A stretch of DNA of 64,000 nucleotides. Source: Coccinella septempunctata. Taxonomy: Eukaryota > Arthropoda > Insecta > Coleoptera > Coccinellidae. The DNA lies in NCBI RefSeq assembly GCF_907165205.1, contig NC_058195.1:13454001-13518000 (forward strand), in the 5' to 3' direction. Positions 46,519 to 58,182 of this stretch are shown piece by piece. Within the stretch, counting starts at the first letter, position 1, and each line of letters begins with the position of its first letter. A program made the position numbers and the translations under genes. The notes beneath the pieces were generated by a model. That model ran no database searches, was not told the origin of the DNA, and saw only the letters and a program-made list of their open reading frames with translations.

Positions 46519-47693
46519 TACTTCATTCACTTTTATTTTAGCAGTCGGTTGGCCATGGAAATTTGACACATTTCACTCTGTATAGTACGAAAATGTGGGG
46601 TTATGAAGCTTGTCAAAACATTTTTGGGTTTTAAATCAACGCTATGTTGCCCGTTCTACGCTAAAGTTTCTGTTATTACGTAGTTTATCACAATGTCGAA
46701 TCTCTTCGGAAAATATGTGACGAACATAATTGAAGTTTATACAAACTGATTGAAGGCATACCAAATCCAGTTATTTGCATGGAAAATACAAGAGATCAGT
46801 ATAATATCATAATATGCATTAGCTTGAGGAGAGTTAATGTTCGTTATCTTCTTTGGCTAACATCATTTGTAGATTTCAAAAATATTAACCCGAAGATGAA
46901 ATGCATATGATGCAGTGGTTGGGAATGGGTATCTCTCGAAGGAATTAACAGATAATTACAAGAATGTTAAATTCTTCAACAAAAATCATCTTGCATCAAT
47001 ATAAGTAAAAAGAATTGAAGGAAGTTTCAAGTTAAGATGAACTTCACCTTTGAACAAAAATTTCACATGAATGAGCAATTAGCAGGACAACTGGCGCGTA
47101 TTTGTGGCTGTTCATCTTAATGCATTGATATAATAATAATTAGGTATTTATTGGTACCTTAAGACATTTACAATGTATAGGACAAGTCAAATGAAAAATA
47201 GAAAAATCCATTTTAGGAAACTTATTCTCCGATGACATTTATCGAAAATCCTGTAGTAAACTTTCGCATTAATTCACTCAAACATAAAATTCTCAAATGC
47301 TACTACTTTTTTGGGTCTCCCAATAGAAGGAAATTCTTTGTCATCCTCTTCATTCACAATTTTTCTGATTGTGGAAATATCCAGCTGAAATATAAGTCGT
47401 TTAGATTCAGATGAAACATTATTTAAATTCTCTTACATTGAATATGTTCGCTACCGTCTGACGTATTGTGGATTTTAGAATATCAGGGTATATCTATTTG
47501 AATGAGCTGAAACCCTGTCTCTGTTTTCAATCACTTTCGGCATTTTCGTAATAAAAATTGATTTTAGTTGTGGCAACGGCGTTATGATATTAACGACATT
47601 TCATGAGTGCCAACCTAACTTCGTTCTAGTTACAAAAACTTGAGAAAATTATTTCATGGCCAACCGACTGCTAAAATAAATTTGAATGAAGTA
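46519..47693 (-). mobile_element. Family A DNA transposon copy 3 (inverted)
   Basis: TIRs are TACTTCATTCACTTTTATTTTAGC and its inverse near 47660-47693, flanked by TA on both sides (46517-46518 and 47694-47695). It follows copies 2 and 4 throughout and retains the segment after the left TIR that copy 2 lost. Coding blocks on the minus strand are broken by indels, though the GTAAGAG donor and TTTCAG-type acceptor region can still be traced. Confidence 0.87.
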
Positions 47694-48636
47694 TATTTAC
47701 CGATACCGAAATAAACTTCAGTCAGCCAACTCTACTACCAGTCATACTTCATAAAAATCTTGTGTTCCTGAAAAGCAATCACTTTCCCAACTTCAAACTC
47801 GAAAAGTTATGGTTTGAAGTCAAAATTTCTGATATCAGAGAGGAAAAAATAAAAAAAAATTTCGCAAATGGGAATGCAACTTGCTTGCAAATGACGACTC
47901 CTTTACGGAATTGCCGAAATAGTCAATTGTCAATTCTCAATTCTGAAAGCAATGCTGAAATTATGAAAACTATCCGAAAGGCACACAATTAGGCCTAGTT
48001 CTGTAAGAAAAAATTCCGTTCAAATACATAAAGAGTTTCATCAAACCTATAAATATATTTCTACCATACGAAAAACACCTGAAAAATTAACAACCAACAT
48101 CACGAAAAAAAACTACAGAATAATTGTTGGTTTGCATTTATTCAAAGTGTCAGAACTCAGTTTTTCAGAACTTCAAAGAGGCAATCCAATAATTCTTCTT
48201 ACTCCCTGTGTCCATTTTTGCTACATTATTTGGCCCAGATGATATTCAGCCTCTTGAATTCGCCAAAAATTAACATTGCCATCAGGACAGGAATTCGATC
48301 AGGAGCAGGTGCACTTCCTCAAACGTTTCAGCACAAGTTCCATCAGCTGATTCCTTTCTTATTCCCCAAGACCGTTAGAGGTAAAAAGGAGCAGGTTGTT
48401 GTACGTTATTATTGTTGAACCAACAATGGAATTTACCTGCCTTTGTTAAGTCTGTGTCCTGTGTTGTGGGGTTCTTGATTCATTGCCGAAATGCGATACT
48501 TTAATATGTTCACCGAAAATATTCCGAGGTTCTTTCTGTACTGATGCAGTATGATGCAGATATCCTTTTTTTGGGAGGGTATGCTGAATACAATGTTTTC
48601 GATAATATTTAGTACAGTACACTTCATGAATATACA
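47694..48636. other. Unassigned sequence
   Basis: The 66-codon plus-strand ORF at 48218-48418 looks mildly coding-like but no family was recognised. There is no repeat partner. Confidence 0.2.
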
Positions 48637-49900
48637 TACGACGGTGTATTGATATCTAGTTAGCCTAGACCAGTTCCATGCATGAAAAAAAATTGCGTTA
48701 CCATAGCAACAAACAATAGATCATTAGAAGTGTCAGTGTGAAGTTTGAGGTCAAAAAAGTAAACCAGAGTTACGCAATAAATTAGAAGAAAGAAGATGTC
48801 TACCAAAGTTGTGAAAATCGAAAAATTGCAGTATCGAGCCATCATCAAGTACCTGTACTTAAAAGGGTTAAGAGGTAAGCAGATTTACGAAGATATGCTT
48901 AATACCCTTGGTGATCAATATGTCCTTCGTATGCAACCGTGAAAAATTGGTCTGCAAGCTTCGAAAGAGGTAAATCTTCCACTTAAGATGATGACCGATC
49001 GGAAAGGCCAGTTTCTGTGTCAGTCCCCGAAAATATCGATGCAGTTCATGGCATGATTTTATCAGACCGTCGAATTGGGCTAAAACGGATATTTGAACCA
49101 CTGAATATTTCATACGAACGCGTTCATCATATAGTTCACGTCGATTTGGACATGAGAAAAAGCGTGCAAGGGTAAAAGCATCGCGTTCGATCTGTGCTCG
49201 ATTTGAAAACGATGTAGACTTCTCAAACCAAATTTTTACTATGGATGTGACTTGGGTACATTTCTACGATCCAGAAACAAAGCAGCAATCGATAGAATGG
49301 CAACACTCTGTTCCTTCAAGACCTAAGAAATTTTGTGTCCAAAAATCTGCTGAAAAAGTTCTTGCTTCAGTTTTTTGGGATTGCCATGGAGTAATCATGA
49401 TTGATTTTTCGGAGAAGGGTAGAACAATAACCGGAGATTACTATTCGACATTACCGACCACTCTACCGAACAGTGTAAGGGAAAAACTCAAAGAGAAAAT
49501 ACGCGGAAAGCTATCCAAAGGTGTTTTGTTTTTGCAGGACAACGCCCCTGAAAACAAATCTCATGTTGACATGCAAAAAATTCGTAATTTAGGGTTTGAA
49601 TTACTTAAACAGCCCCCTTATTCACCAGATTTGGCCCCATCCGCGTATCATCTCTTTCCTCAACTGAAAAAATTTTAAAAGGTCGTACATTTTCTTCCAA
49701 CAAGGAGGTAATAAAAGCTGTGGAGTTCTGGCTTGCAGAGCAAGATGAAACATTTCTTGTGAAAGGTCTAGAGACGTTGCAGGTTCGCTGTAATACACGG
49801 ATCCAATAAGGAGGAAAATATGTTGAGTAATAAGATATTTTGACATTTAAATTTTGTTTGGTTCCATAGTAGACTAAGAATTCTTCAATATATCCTCGTA
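48637..49900 (+). mobile_element. mariner element B, nearly full length
   Basis: Length is 1264 bp including the TA at each end (48637-48638, 49899-49900). TIRs start CGACGGTGTATTGATATC at the left and CGAGGATATATTGAAGAA (inverted) at the right, followed by a shared TTAG-CTA block. CGAGG-type ends are known in several mariner groups. The body encodes a disrupted transposase (48796-49830). A deleted relative lies at 19.47-20.33 kb. Confidence 0.92.
48796..49830 (+). pseudogene. mariner transposase, disrupted
   Basis: The start MSTKVVKIEKLQYRAIIKYL at 48796 leads into the helix-turn-helix half. A frameshift near 48922, a TAA near 48976, and a deletion of about 15 codons near 49160 follow. The open part 49241-49678 has MDVTWVHFYDPE (first catalytic D, with V where mariners have E), then LQDNAP (second D), then YSPDLAPSAYHLF. 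Counting 34 residues from the second D, the third catalytic residue is alanine (GCG) instead of D. A premature TAA at 49807 precedes the original end GKYVE at 49830. The protein is inactive. Confidence 0.9.
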
Positions 49901-50534
49901 TAACTATAATGCCCAATTAAAATAATTCAGTATTGGAAGTAAGAAAAGTCTTTATACTACTTTATACTGTGTGGTAGTGGTAATAAACCTTAGGAAACTA
50001 AGTTTCAAAGGTCTATATTAGAAATTCTAATATAGTGTCCATTCCCATATTAAACGATGCGTTCATATTGAACTTAAACCTAATCTAGGATGCGTAGCAA
50101 TCGAAGTGGATATGTGATATGACTTTATTACCTTGAATATATATTTTTGAGATCAGGCTACTCTGATAACGAAATTTCGTACACGTGTGTTATATCAGGA
50201 AGAGAAAGATAATGAAATTCTCTCCCAGGGTCCCCACGATCAAACACTGTCTGGATGGGCTAGACAGTTTGACTGATCGCTGATAAGTGAAATTGAGAGA
50301 GTATGATTTTTATTGCACTTCTTATCTTACACTCGGCTTATGAGCAATTAGGAAAGGATTATCTGCTTCTAACTCATAATAAGTGATATGATATATGATA
50401 ATAATGATAGTCCGGATTCAAACATATTATGAGGCCAGATTCAACCAGTTTTGACTTTTTTTCATGTTTCTGCATGATATTTCAAGCTTCATGGATGTTC
50501 AAGCACAAGAGTCACTCTTAGTAACAAATAGGCT
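49901..50534. other. Unassigned sequence
   Basis: Nothing recognised apart from AT-rich sequence with short ORFs. Confidence 0.2.
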
Positions 50535-51114
50535 CGTAATGGGGAATTCTCCTCAATTTGGGTTATCACTGCATATGCAAGTTTAAACTGAATAATTATG
50601 AGTTTCATTCATGATTTTTTCAAATTCACCGCGGAAACTATTCAAAATCATCCTTCAAATATGGCGTTTTAAAATTTAAATCGCTTTGTGCGTAGTTTAC
50701 GATTTGGCAACAGCGCATACAAGACAATGAAAAGAACATATCCGATCAGCTTGTTTATAAAATAACAGCTGTTGATTTACAGGCGCCTACTTACTGGCGA
50801 GCTTCAGATGCAACCGGCCATAAAAATCCCATAAAATTTTACGACCTTCCTCGTTCGTCGCTGACTTCACTGACAGACATCTTTGTCTATCTCATCAAGA
50901 TAATGTATTTGTTGTCCTTTATTATCAAGGCATATTTAAGTCGATGTTGCCAACTTGTACAATCCACATGAAACGCTTTAAATTTGAAATACCCATTTTT
51001 ATTTTTCGTTTTTGAGTGCTTAAAATAATTTTTTTGGGAATCGGTTGAAATGGTTATTTCAAAATGTGACGTTTCAATTTCATGAAAAATACATCATTTT
51101 CGTCAGAAGGAGTA
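50535..51114 (+). repeat. Dispersed repeat G, copy 2
   Basis: It is the same-orientation partner of 14005-14566, with similar ends. It contains a few extra bases (for example near 50740-50830) and lacks others, so neither copy is the source of the other. There is no ORF. Confidence 0.8.
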
Positions 51115-52112
51115 TTTCCTATTGTGAGATTTGTGATAATATGTTATATTCTCACTTTTATGAAGAGAGAAAAGGATGGAACAATCCGACATGTTATGAT
51201 CAACCCAGAGCTGTAATCTTTATGATATTCCCCTCGTTCTTCGCCTTACTCACGTGAATAATTTAGTATGCACAACTATGTGCGACTCGGTACCTAACCA
51301 TAAAGAAAATATCAGGTATAATGCACGTATCATGCGGCTTCTGTTTGATAAAAGAGGTGTATATATTTGTGCAACGATGTTGAATAAATATTTGATGAAC
51401 AACTGAATAGGAAATAAAATGATTTCAAGAAAGCAACGACCCATGGGTATAAATTCATTATTCTTGAAAAAAAAAAACGAATTGCTGTTGTTAGATTTGC
51501 ATCATTCCAGAGCCAAAGACATAAATCTCTTCTTGAACCTTTTGATAATGATATATGTAAAACTGCTCTTGGCTCAGTGTCTCCAAGTGTGGCTAACTTC
51601 CACTTTCCTTCAGCTATGAATCTTGCCATCTTTTGCTTGTTGTTGGCTCATCCTCAACTATTTTCAGAACTTTTTCCATGATATAAGCCATTGTAGATGT
51701 TGGTTTTCCTACGAATGCACCACGGCATTCTTTTCAAAAGCAACAAATTAATAAACATTTGCGGACATGGACAAATTCTCAGCTGATATCGTTCTGCGTA
51801 TAATCATCTTGTAACATTTTGCTTGTACTCACTCACCATAAACTAGAATCATGTCGACAAGTTCGATATTTGAATAAACATTAGGTATAATGGACAAATT
51901 AACCAAAACATTTGACAAGTCAATTCGAAACACCTACATAAGCTGTCAGAAATGATCAGATCGAATCGTTTTCTAAATTTTATTAAATTCCTTATCCTGG
52001 TTCCCAACTTGAGATAAATATTTTTTCGAATTTCGAAAAATTATTTCATTTTCCTCTTGAAATAAGAAGTTACAAACACATAGCTTATATAACAATCATA
52101 AAGATATACCTA
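51115..52112. other. Unassigned sequence
   Basis: No repeat partner or recognised gene; overlapping ORFs on both strands at 51250-51629 look accidental. Confidence 0.2.
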
Positions 52113-53317
52113 TACTCCATTCACTTTTTTTTTAGCAGTCAGTTGGCCATGCAATAATTTTTTTGTAACTAGAATGGAGTAAGGTTGGCACTCATGAAAT
52201 GTCGTTAATGTCATAACGCCGTTGCCACAACTAATATCAATTTTTATTACGAAAATGCCGAAAGTGATTGAAAAAAGATACAGGGTTTCAGGAAGTGCTA
52301 TTTAGAATTCAGGTCCGCTCATTCAAATAGTTATACCCTAATATTCTAAAATCCACAATACGTCAGACGGTAGCGAACATATTCAATGTAAGAGAATTTA
52401 TATAATGTTTCATCTGAATCTAAACCACTTATATTTCAGCTGAATGTTTCCACAATCAGAAAGATTGTGATTGAAGAGGATGACAAAGAATTTTCTATTG
52501 GGAGTCCCAAAAAAGTGGTGGCATTTGAGAATTTTATGTTTTAGTGAATTAATGCGAAAAGTTTACTACAGGATTTTCGATGAATGTCATCGTAGAATAA
52601 GTTCCCGAAAATTGATTTTTCTATTTTCCATTTGACTTGTCCTATACATTGTAAATGTCTTAAGGTACCAACAAATATCCAATTATTTTTATTATATCAA
52701 TGTATTAAGATGAACATTCACAAATACGCGTCAGTTGTCCTGTTAATTGTTTATTCATGTGAAATTTTTGTTCAAAGGTGAAGTTCATCTTGACTTGAAA
52801 GTTCCTCTAATTCCTTTTACTTATATTGATGCAAGATGATTTTTGTTGAGGAATTTAACATTCTTGTAATTATCTGTTAATTCCTTCGGGAGATACCCAT
52901 TCCCAACCAATGCATCATATGCATTTCATCTTCGGGTTAATATTTTTGAAATCTACAACTGATGTAACGTATTCAAACCTTTAGCCAAAGAAGATAACGA
53001 ACATCAACTCAAGCTAGTGCATATTATGATATTATACTGATCTCTTGTATTTTCCATGCAAATAACTGGATTTTGTATGCCTTCAATTAGTTTGTATAAA
53101 CTTCAATTATGTTCGGCACATATTTTCCGAATAGATTCGACATTGTGATAAAATACGTAATTACTGAGATTTTCACTCAGAACGGACAACATAGCGTTGA
53201 TTTAAAACCCAAAAATGATTTAACAAGCTTCATAACCCCACATTTTCGTACTATATAGAGTGAAATGTGTCAAATTTCCATGGCCAACCGAGTGCTAAAA
53301 TAAAAGTGAATGGAGTA
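52113..53317 (+). mobile_element. Family A DNA transposon copy 4 (best ends)
   Basis: It runs 1205 bp between TA duplications (52111-52112 and 53318-53319) with TIRs TACTCCATTCACTTTTTTTTTAGC and the inverse …GTGAATGGAGTA, extending into GGCCATG about 40 bp. The exon 1 frame starts at 52255 (MPKVIEKRYRVSGSAI then stop). The donor GTAAGAG follows AACATATTCAAT at 52387; the acceptor TTTCAG ends at about 52440; exon 2 reads LNVSTIRKIVIEEDDKEF and GSPKKVVAFENF. An antisense coding-like block lies in the right half (…NYKNVKFLNKNHLASI). Confidence 0.9.
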
Positions 53318-55071
53318 TATTTTAAATCAACTCTCGTCTCTTCAGGTATTACATACTAGATACCTATTACCTTCACCATAGGAACCAGTTGTGATATCGA
53401 AACACCTCTAATGGTGAATTACTAATTGTATTGAAAATCCTGTTAATTCAGTCCCTCCAATTTAATAATGGATTTTCATCATTGATTCGATATTTTTTGA
53501 TACAAGAAAAGCTCTTAGAAATCACATTTCAACGAAAAAGCCTTTTCTTCGGTTTTCTAAAGAAGACAAATAATGAATCTGGTGTGATCAAACAAGAGAT
53601 GGTTGAATTGCTTGAAATCAATAAGTGCTAGGGACCATCTCCAAACGCCAGACAATTAAAGTGTCACTTTGCCGGTAAATTGGGGGAAGATAAGTGTTGA
53701 AAAAATAATGGATGGTGCAGGATTATGCCTTTGGAATCCGAATTTATTGTTTTTGAGCTAGAAAACATGAAATAATAGGCGGAATTAAATATTGACATAA
53801 TTATGTTGTTCCCCAAGAGTTTTCTCCATATAATCAAGCAATATCTTAGACTGAACTCCACTAGGTAATCACTCAGCTTAAATATACAGGGTCCTGAAAT
53901 AGTGCGTTAGGCTTCCATACCTGCCAAACCAGACGTTTTAGAAATTAAGTTGAAAAGCATTCCCTTTGTACTTTCAATTCTGCATCTCAGGAAATTATTT
54001 TCTAATATACAGTTCCCAAATAAAATTATTCAACAAATGAATGACTTTTTAAAAGAAACACCCCTTATATTTTTGCATATTTCAATGCTCTTTAATACCT
54101 CTACCATGATGCAAAATATTAGGGATATTTTTCCAACGGTACGGATCTTATTCAGAAAAAACTGCAAAATTTCGACGAAAGAGTAGTTCGGTAAAAGCCC
54201 TTTAACGATTTCCAGAAGCGATAGAAACATGAATTTGATCAGGATTTATTTTAACTTAAGAATTTGCCTAGTCATCGTTCCTAAATGATCAACCTCTCTT
54301 ATACAGGGTGTCCGTTATCAATGTCCAAATATGAAGAATTTCAAATTGTTTTTTCTCGATTTTTTCAAATGTAGCACCCTGTATTTTTTCCATGATGATA
54401 TACACACTTTACGAGAGTAGTTGCATCAGTACCCCATGAAGTACCAGCTAGTTTATGCAGGATATTAGTCCTAGTTCTCAACTTCAGACGCAAATTTTCC
54501 GAATAGGCTTCGAAATTCAGCGAGGAATCCAGCTTAACACCTATCTAGGTGTTCCTAAGTATCTACTTAGGATTGAAGTTATGTTTCGAGAAAGAATTAC
54601 CGAAAACTACACTCAATTATGAATGATACAGCACTAACGAGCAGTCGAAAAATTCAGAACGAAAACTAATACTGAACTATGAAATAACGTTTTGAAGATT
54701 CTTTCAAAATTCAAATTTCATCTGGCGACTACTATCACAAATACAGAATTTCTTTTGTGGTACCCACTAAATTTTGTACCTACTACTCAAATAGCTACAT
54801 GTAGTAACTTGTTCGATGTTGTCAATTCTAAGCAGTAGGCTGAACCATAATATAGAGTGCAATTTTGAATCGCAGTAAAAAAGAGAACTAGGGTACGAGA
54901 TTGTATTAAAGGTCTACATGTTTTGCTTTCTCTCTATTTCAGATAAAAAATCCTGATATCTCGAAGAAGATCTTCTGGATTTTTTTTCGAAAGAAGGATC
55001 AATTTTTGCCATGCGAGATGCCTTTCAATATAAAATATTTCAGCTTAATTCGTAAACAATTCCATTTCTTA
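53318..55071. other. Unassigned; isolated CAGGGTG-type ends
   Basis: TATACAGGGTCCTGAAATAG (53884) and ATACAGGGTGTCCGTTATCA (54302) look like termini of other small DNA elements, followed in the second case by an inverse CACCCTGTAT at about 54375-54384, which would bound a tiny 85-bp element. No gene was recognised. Confidence 0.3.
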
Positions 55072-55214
55072 CAATCCACTACACTCACGGGGATATGGGG
55101 AGAAAGTGTTTTTCTACTGGGGTTTTTTCCCTAAGCTCTTGTATCATACACGATATTTCATGGTACCCCATTTACGCTAATCTCTGCTAAAACTGTATCT
55201 CATACACAAGCTAT
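55072..55214 (+). repeat. Repeat H copy 2 (purine run plus LTR-like start)
   Basis: It partners 26937-27066. The purine run GGATATGGGGAGAAAG (55091-55106) is followed by TGTTTTTCTACTGGGG and the shared CCCTAAGCTCTTGTATCATAC. If the TG is an LTR start, this is a PPT-LTR junction, with the LTR cut short within about 110 bp. The R4/Dong-type LINE 3' end begins some 50 bp further on. Confidence 0.5.
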
Positions 55215-55334
55215 AATTACTCTTTGCTGTTAAAAATTGTAATGGTCTGTATCAAAAGAATAAAATATATTATAACTTTAGCCTTGCGGCTTTCACACTC
55301 CTCTCCAGAGGAAAATTCACTTATCCCAGATATC

Positions 55335-56807
55335 TCAGATATCAAAAGGATTAAGCTCTGTTGGAGCCCTTTCCAGGTTTTCGGGCTCGTGTTGGTGGTC
55401 GGGTCCGGATCGCTCCTCGGCTCCCTGCTGTCGGTTGGATTCCTGCTCAACCCGCACTTCCTGTCGGAGCAGAAGGTGTTCCTCTGAATTTCCCATGTAC
55501 TTGCGTACAGTTCTCGCCGTTCCGAGCAGTACCGCCTTCTGCATGACTCTATAGATATTTTCGTCCAGCTGAAATTTCCTCAAGTTCTCTAGTAGTTTCT
55601 TCGGTATCAGGCCTGTAGATGAAATGACAATAGGGATGGTCTTGATATCTTTCAGCTTCCACTGTCTTCTGGTTTGTTCCTCGAGATCTCTGTATTTTGA
55701 AATTTTTTCAGTGTGCCCATCTAAAAGATTGTTATTATTTGGAATTGCCACGTCGATGAATAGTGCTCTGTCCTCATCCTTATTGAGCAATATGAGGTCT
55801 GGTCTATTGTGGGTTATTTTCCGGTCTGTGAGAACCGTGCGATCCCAGTAGAGCTTGTGATGTTCATTTTCCAATACAGCATCCGGATGGTAATTGTAAT
55901 AAGGAACCTTTTTCGAACTTAGTAGTTGGTATTTTAGTGCCAATTCTTGGTGAAGAATCTTGGCAACGGCATCATGCTGGATAGTTTCATGTGTCGCACA
56001 GCCATAACGACAGCTATCGTCCGCCACAGAGGCATCCTTGGCGATATATTTCATGTTATTTCTTGTTGGAATCACCTGATCCTGGATGGCGAGCATGAAG
56101 CCCTCTGTCTCAGGAAACAACCTTCTGGAAGTCAACCAGTAGTTCGACGCAGATATGTCGACGTAATCATGGTTGATCTCGTTCTGGTGCCTTCCATGGA
56201 AAGGTTTGCCAATCAGTTTCTGCATTTTACTTTCTGCAGAGTGTTCGACGGTTTCCAAGTGATCCTGTTGTAGCTTTAACGATGTAGAACTATCAGCAAC
56301 ACAAACTACTCGATGGAGTTCTGACGAAGCAGCCTTGCTCAGAAAATATTTTCGGAGTCCTTCAATTTCCTGGGACATACGGTTGGACAAATCAACAATT
56401 CCTCTACCCCCAAGATGTCGTGGCAGCTCTGTCCGTTCTATTGAGCTTTTGGGGTGATGTTTATTGTGTTTAGTCAGCATCGTCCTTATTTTTCTCTGTA
56501 AAGCTGCCAAATCGGTGGTCGTCCAAGAGATGTTACCAAATGAATAGCTCAGAGCCGAGCAAGCGTAGGTGTTAATCGCTTTTATCAGATTCTTGCTCTT
56601 AAGACCAGTTCTCATTATCCTTCTCAATCTTCGGGTGAACTCCTCCGTTAATTCTTTCTTCATCTGAGTCTGATTGATTTTTCTTGCCTGTTTTATGCCG
56701 AGATACTTGTATGTGTCTCCTTCCTTTAGTGCTTCAATTTCTGCACCTTTCTTGAGTTCGAACGTACCATCTTCCATTTTCCCTCTCGTTATGTCAGCAG
56801 TGGACAT
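55335..56807 (-). pseudogene. R4/Dong-type ORF, post-palm to C-terminus (490 codons)
   Basis: It begins just after the frameshift. Order: residues about 30-75 YKYLGIKQARKI region; 75-130 SALSYSFGNISW-type thumb; 140-170 RHLGGRGIVDLSNRM; about 270 CRYGCATHETI, the start of a CCHC-type knuckle; about 325-355 THNRPDLILLNK then DVAIPNNNN, the endonuclease core; C-terminal 90 residues rich in Q, E, R and P. Compared with 28.35-29.56 kb it lacks 38 bp after CATHETI (junction near 55977), so the H and last C of the knuckle are missing. The frame is otherwise long and clean, implying a fairly recent insertion. Confidence 0.85.
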
Positions 56808-57210
56808 TTTTCTAGTCCAAACTTCATTTTGATGTCTTCCGAGAATTCTTCCACCATTTTCAGCATCTGTTGCATTTGTTTTTTGGTAGATGCGAAGAGT
56901 TTCAAATCGTCCATGTAAAGGAGATGATTCAGCTTCATCATAGTTCTATTGCCGCTCTTGATGGAAAATCCGTAGTCTGTAGAATTCAATCTATGAGAAA
57001 AGGGATTAAGGGCCATGCAAAACCACAGAGGGCTCCGCGAATCTCCTTGGAAAATTCCGCGTCTTATTGGAATAGGTCCTGTTGTAATAGAGCAATCTGC
57101 TGCTTTCATTTGAAGACTAGTACGCCAGGTTGACATGGCGTTTTTCAGGAACTTAACAACATTGGGATCCACCTTGTAAATCTTCAAGATCGTCAAAAGC
57201 CATTCGTGAG
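56789..57210 (-). pseudogene. R4/Dong-type reverse transcriptase palm fragment
   Basis: In frame from PHEWLL at the truncated edge: PIPIRRGIFQGDSRSPLWF (motif B region, template grip) and LLYMDDLKLFA (motif C, with both catalytic aspartates), then KKQMQQMLKMVEEFS and FGLEKC. It runs out of frame within 20 bp of the downstream ORF start because about one base is missing near 56804. Upstream motifs 0-A and any N-terminal domain are absent through 5' truncation. Confidence 0.85.
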
Positions 57211-57215
57211 GTATA

Positions 57216-58182
57216 GGTATTATTATTATTATTATATATTCATCATTGAATAGGTAATATATAGTGCTTCCATTTGGAAGCTTTTAATTAGGTGATGCTC
57301 ATCCGTCATTCCATTTCATTTATGAATAATGAATGTTGAAATATTTAGAAGGTTTTGGAAAAATTGAATCTTGTGAAATTTGAAGCGCTAGTTTTTAGTG
57401 ATTGAAGCGTAAATTTGATGAAGAATAATGTATATTTGGTACGGTTTTCCATAATTCTGATTCCATCACAAACGAAACAAATATTCTTCCAAACCATTAA
57501 TTATTCAGTCAGTCTTATGCGATTCAAAACGTACTACAATGTGAGACGAAACTTTGGTCGTATAAAAAATTCACATATCCCATTTCTATTTCAGGGTCGA
57601 ATGGTAAGGTACAGGGAAAACTTCCATTATTCACATTTTTATGCTTTTGCGAAGCATTCAGCTCAACTGAACCCGTTGAACGCTGAGCAAAATTAACGAT
57701 GGTCCGCTGACTTATCTCGTATTATTTCGGTTCTGATTAATGAAACCCAATCCTCACGGCTGTTTTCATCCGGATTCAAACAATAGCGGTGCTCCAACTT
57801 TGATTAATTCGGAAGTAGGCCCTAGTTGAGGGTATTTCAAAAGCTTCGAATCTCAAGAAACCCCTCAAGTGTGATGTTGAATCGCACATCAAGGGTAAGG
57901 CAAGCCAAGATGTAATTCCACGACGAGCGTAGCTGGTTACTCTATTGGACGAATCGATCGAAAGCACTGGTGAAAATATTTATTGCATTAAAAATAAACA
58001 TCTTCGATTTTCTCTGCCTACCCAAGGTTTATTTCATACAAAGTAAAATGATTACTTTTCTTCTTGGCCAATTTCAGGGTCTTTAAACTATTTATAAATA
58101 ATTCTAACCTCGAGGTGACAACAATTTTTTAATTTTATCATATTTAGTTGAAAACGCCTTTTAGTCCAGTAAAACCTATTTG
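57216..58182. other. (TAT)n edge and CpG-richer island
   Basis: The simple repeat at about 57217-57235 is the likely target of the R4/Dong-type insertion. The 57640-57990 piece is unique and richer in CG (ATCGATCG, GACGAGCG words), similar to other islands. The 93-codon ORF at 57415 has no recognised motif. Confidence 0.25.

Larger units (their letters stand above)
55262..57215 (-). mobile_element. R4/Dong-type non-LTR retrotransposon, best copy, 5'-truncated
   Basis: The minus-strand body has the polymerase palm motifs B and C, the post-palm region, the zinc-knuckle region and the restriction-like endonuclease, then a 3' UTR shared with 29.49-29.56 kb (GGAGAGGAGTGTGAAAGCCGC). The YMDD form and the C-terminal PD-(D/E)xK endonuclease place it in the R4/Dong group rather than R2. 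The 5' break at about 57215 abuts (TAT)n, matching the TAA-repeat preference known for Dong. One frameshift near 56804 separates the two frames. Confidence 0.9.

Noticed and set aside
48218..48418. 66-codon plus ORF resembling an exon
   Set aside because: There is a weak coding impression only; no family, no clear splice pair.
56870..57133. Plus-strand ORFs across the R4/Dong-type element (also at 55224-56273)
   Set aside because: They are antisense shadows of the minus-strand polymerase and endonuclease frames.
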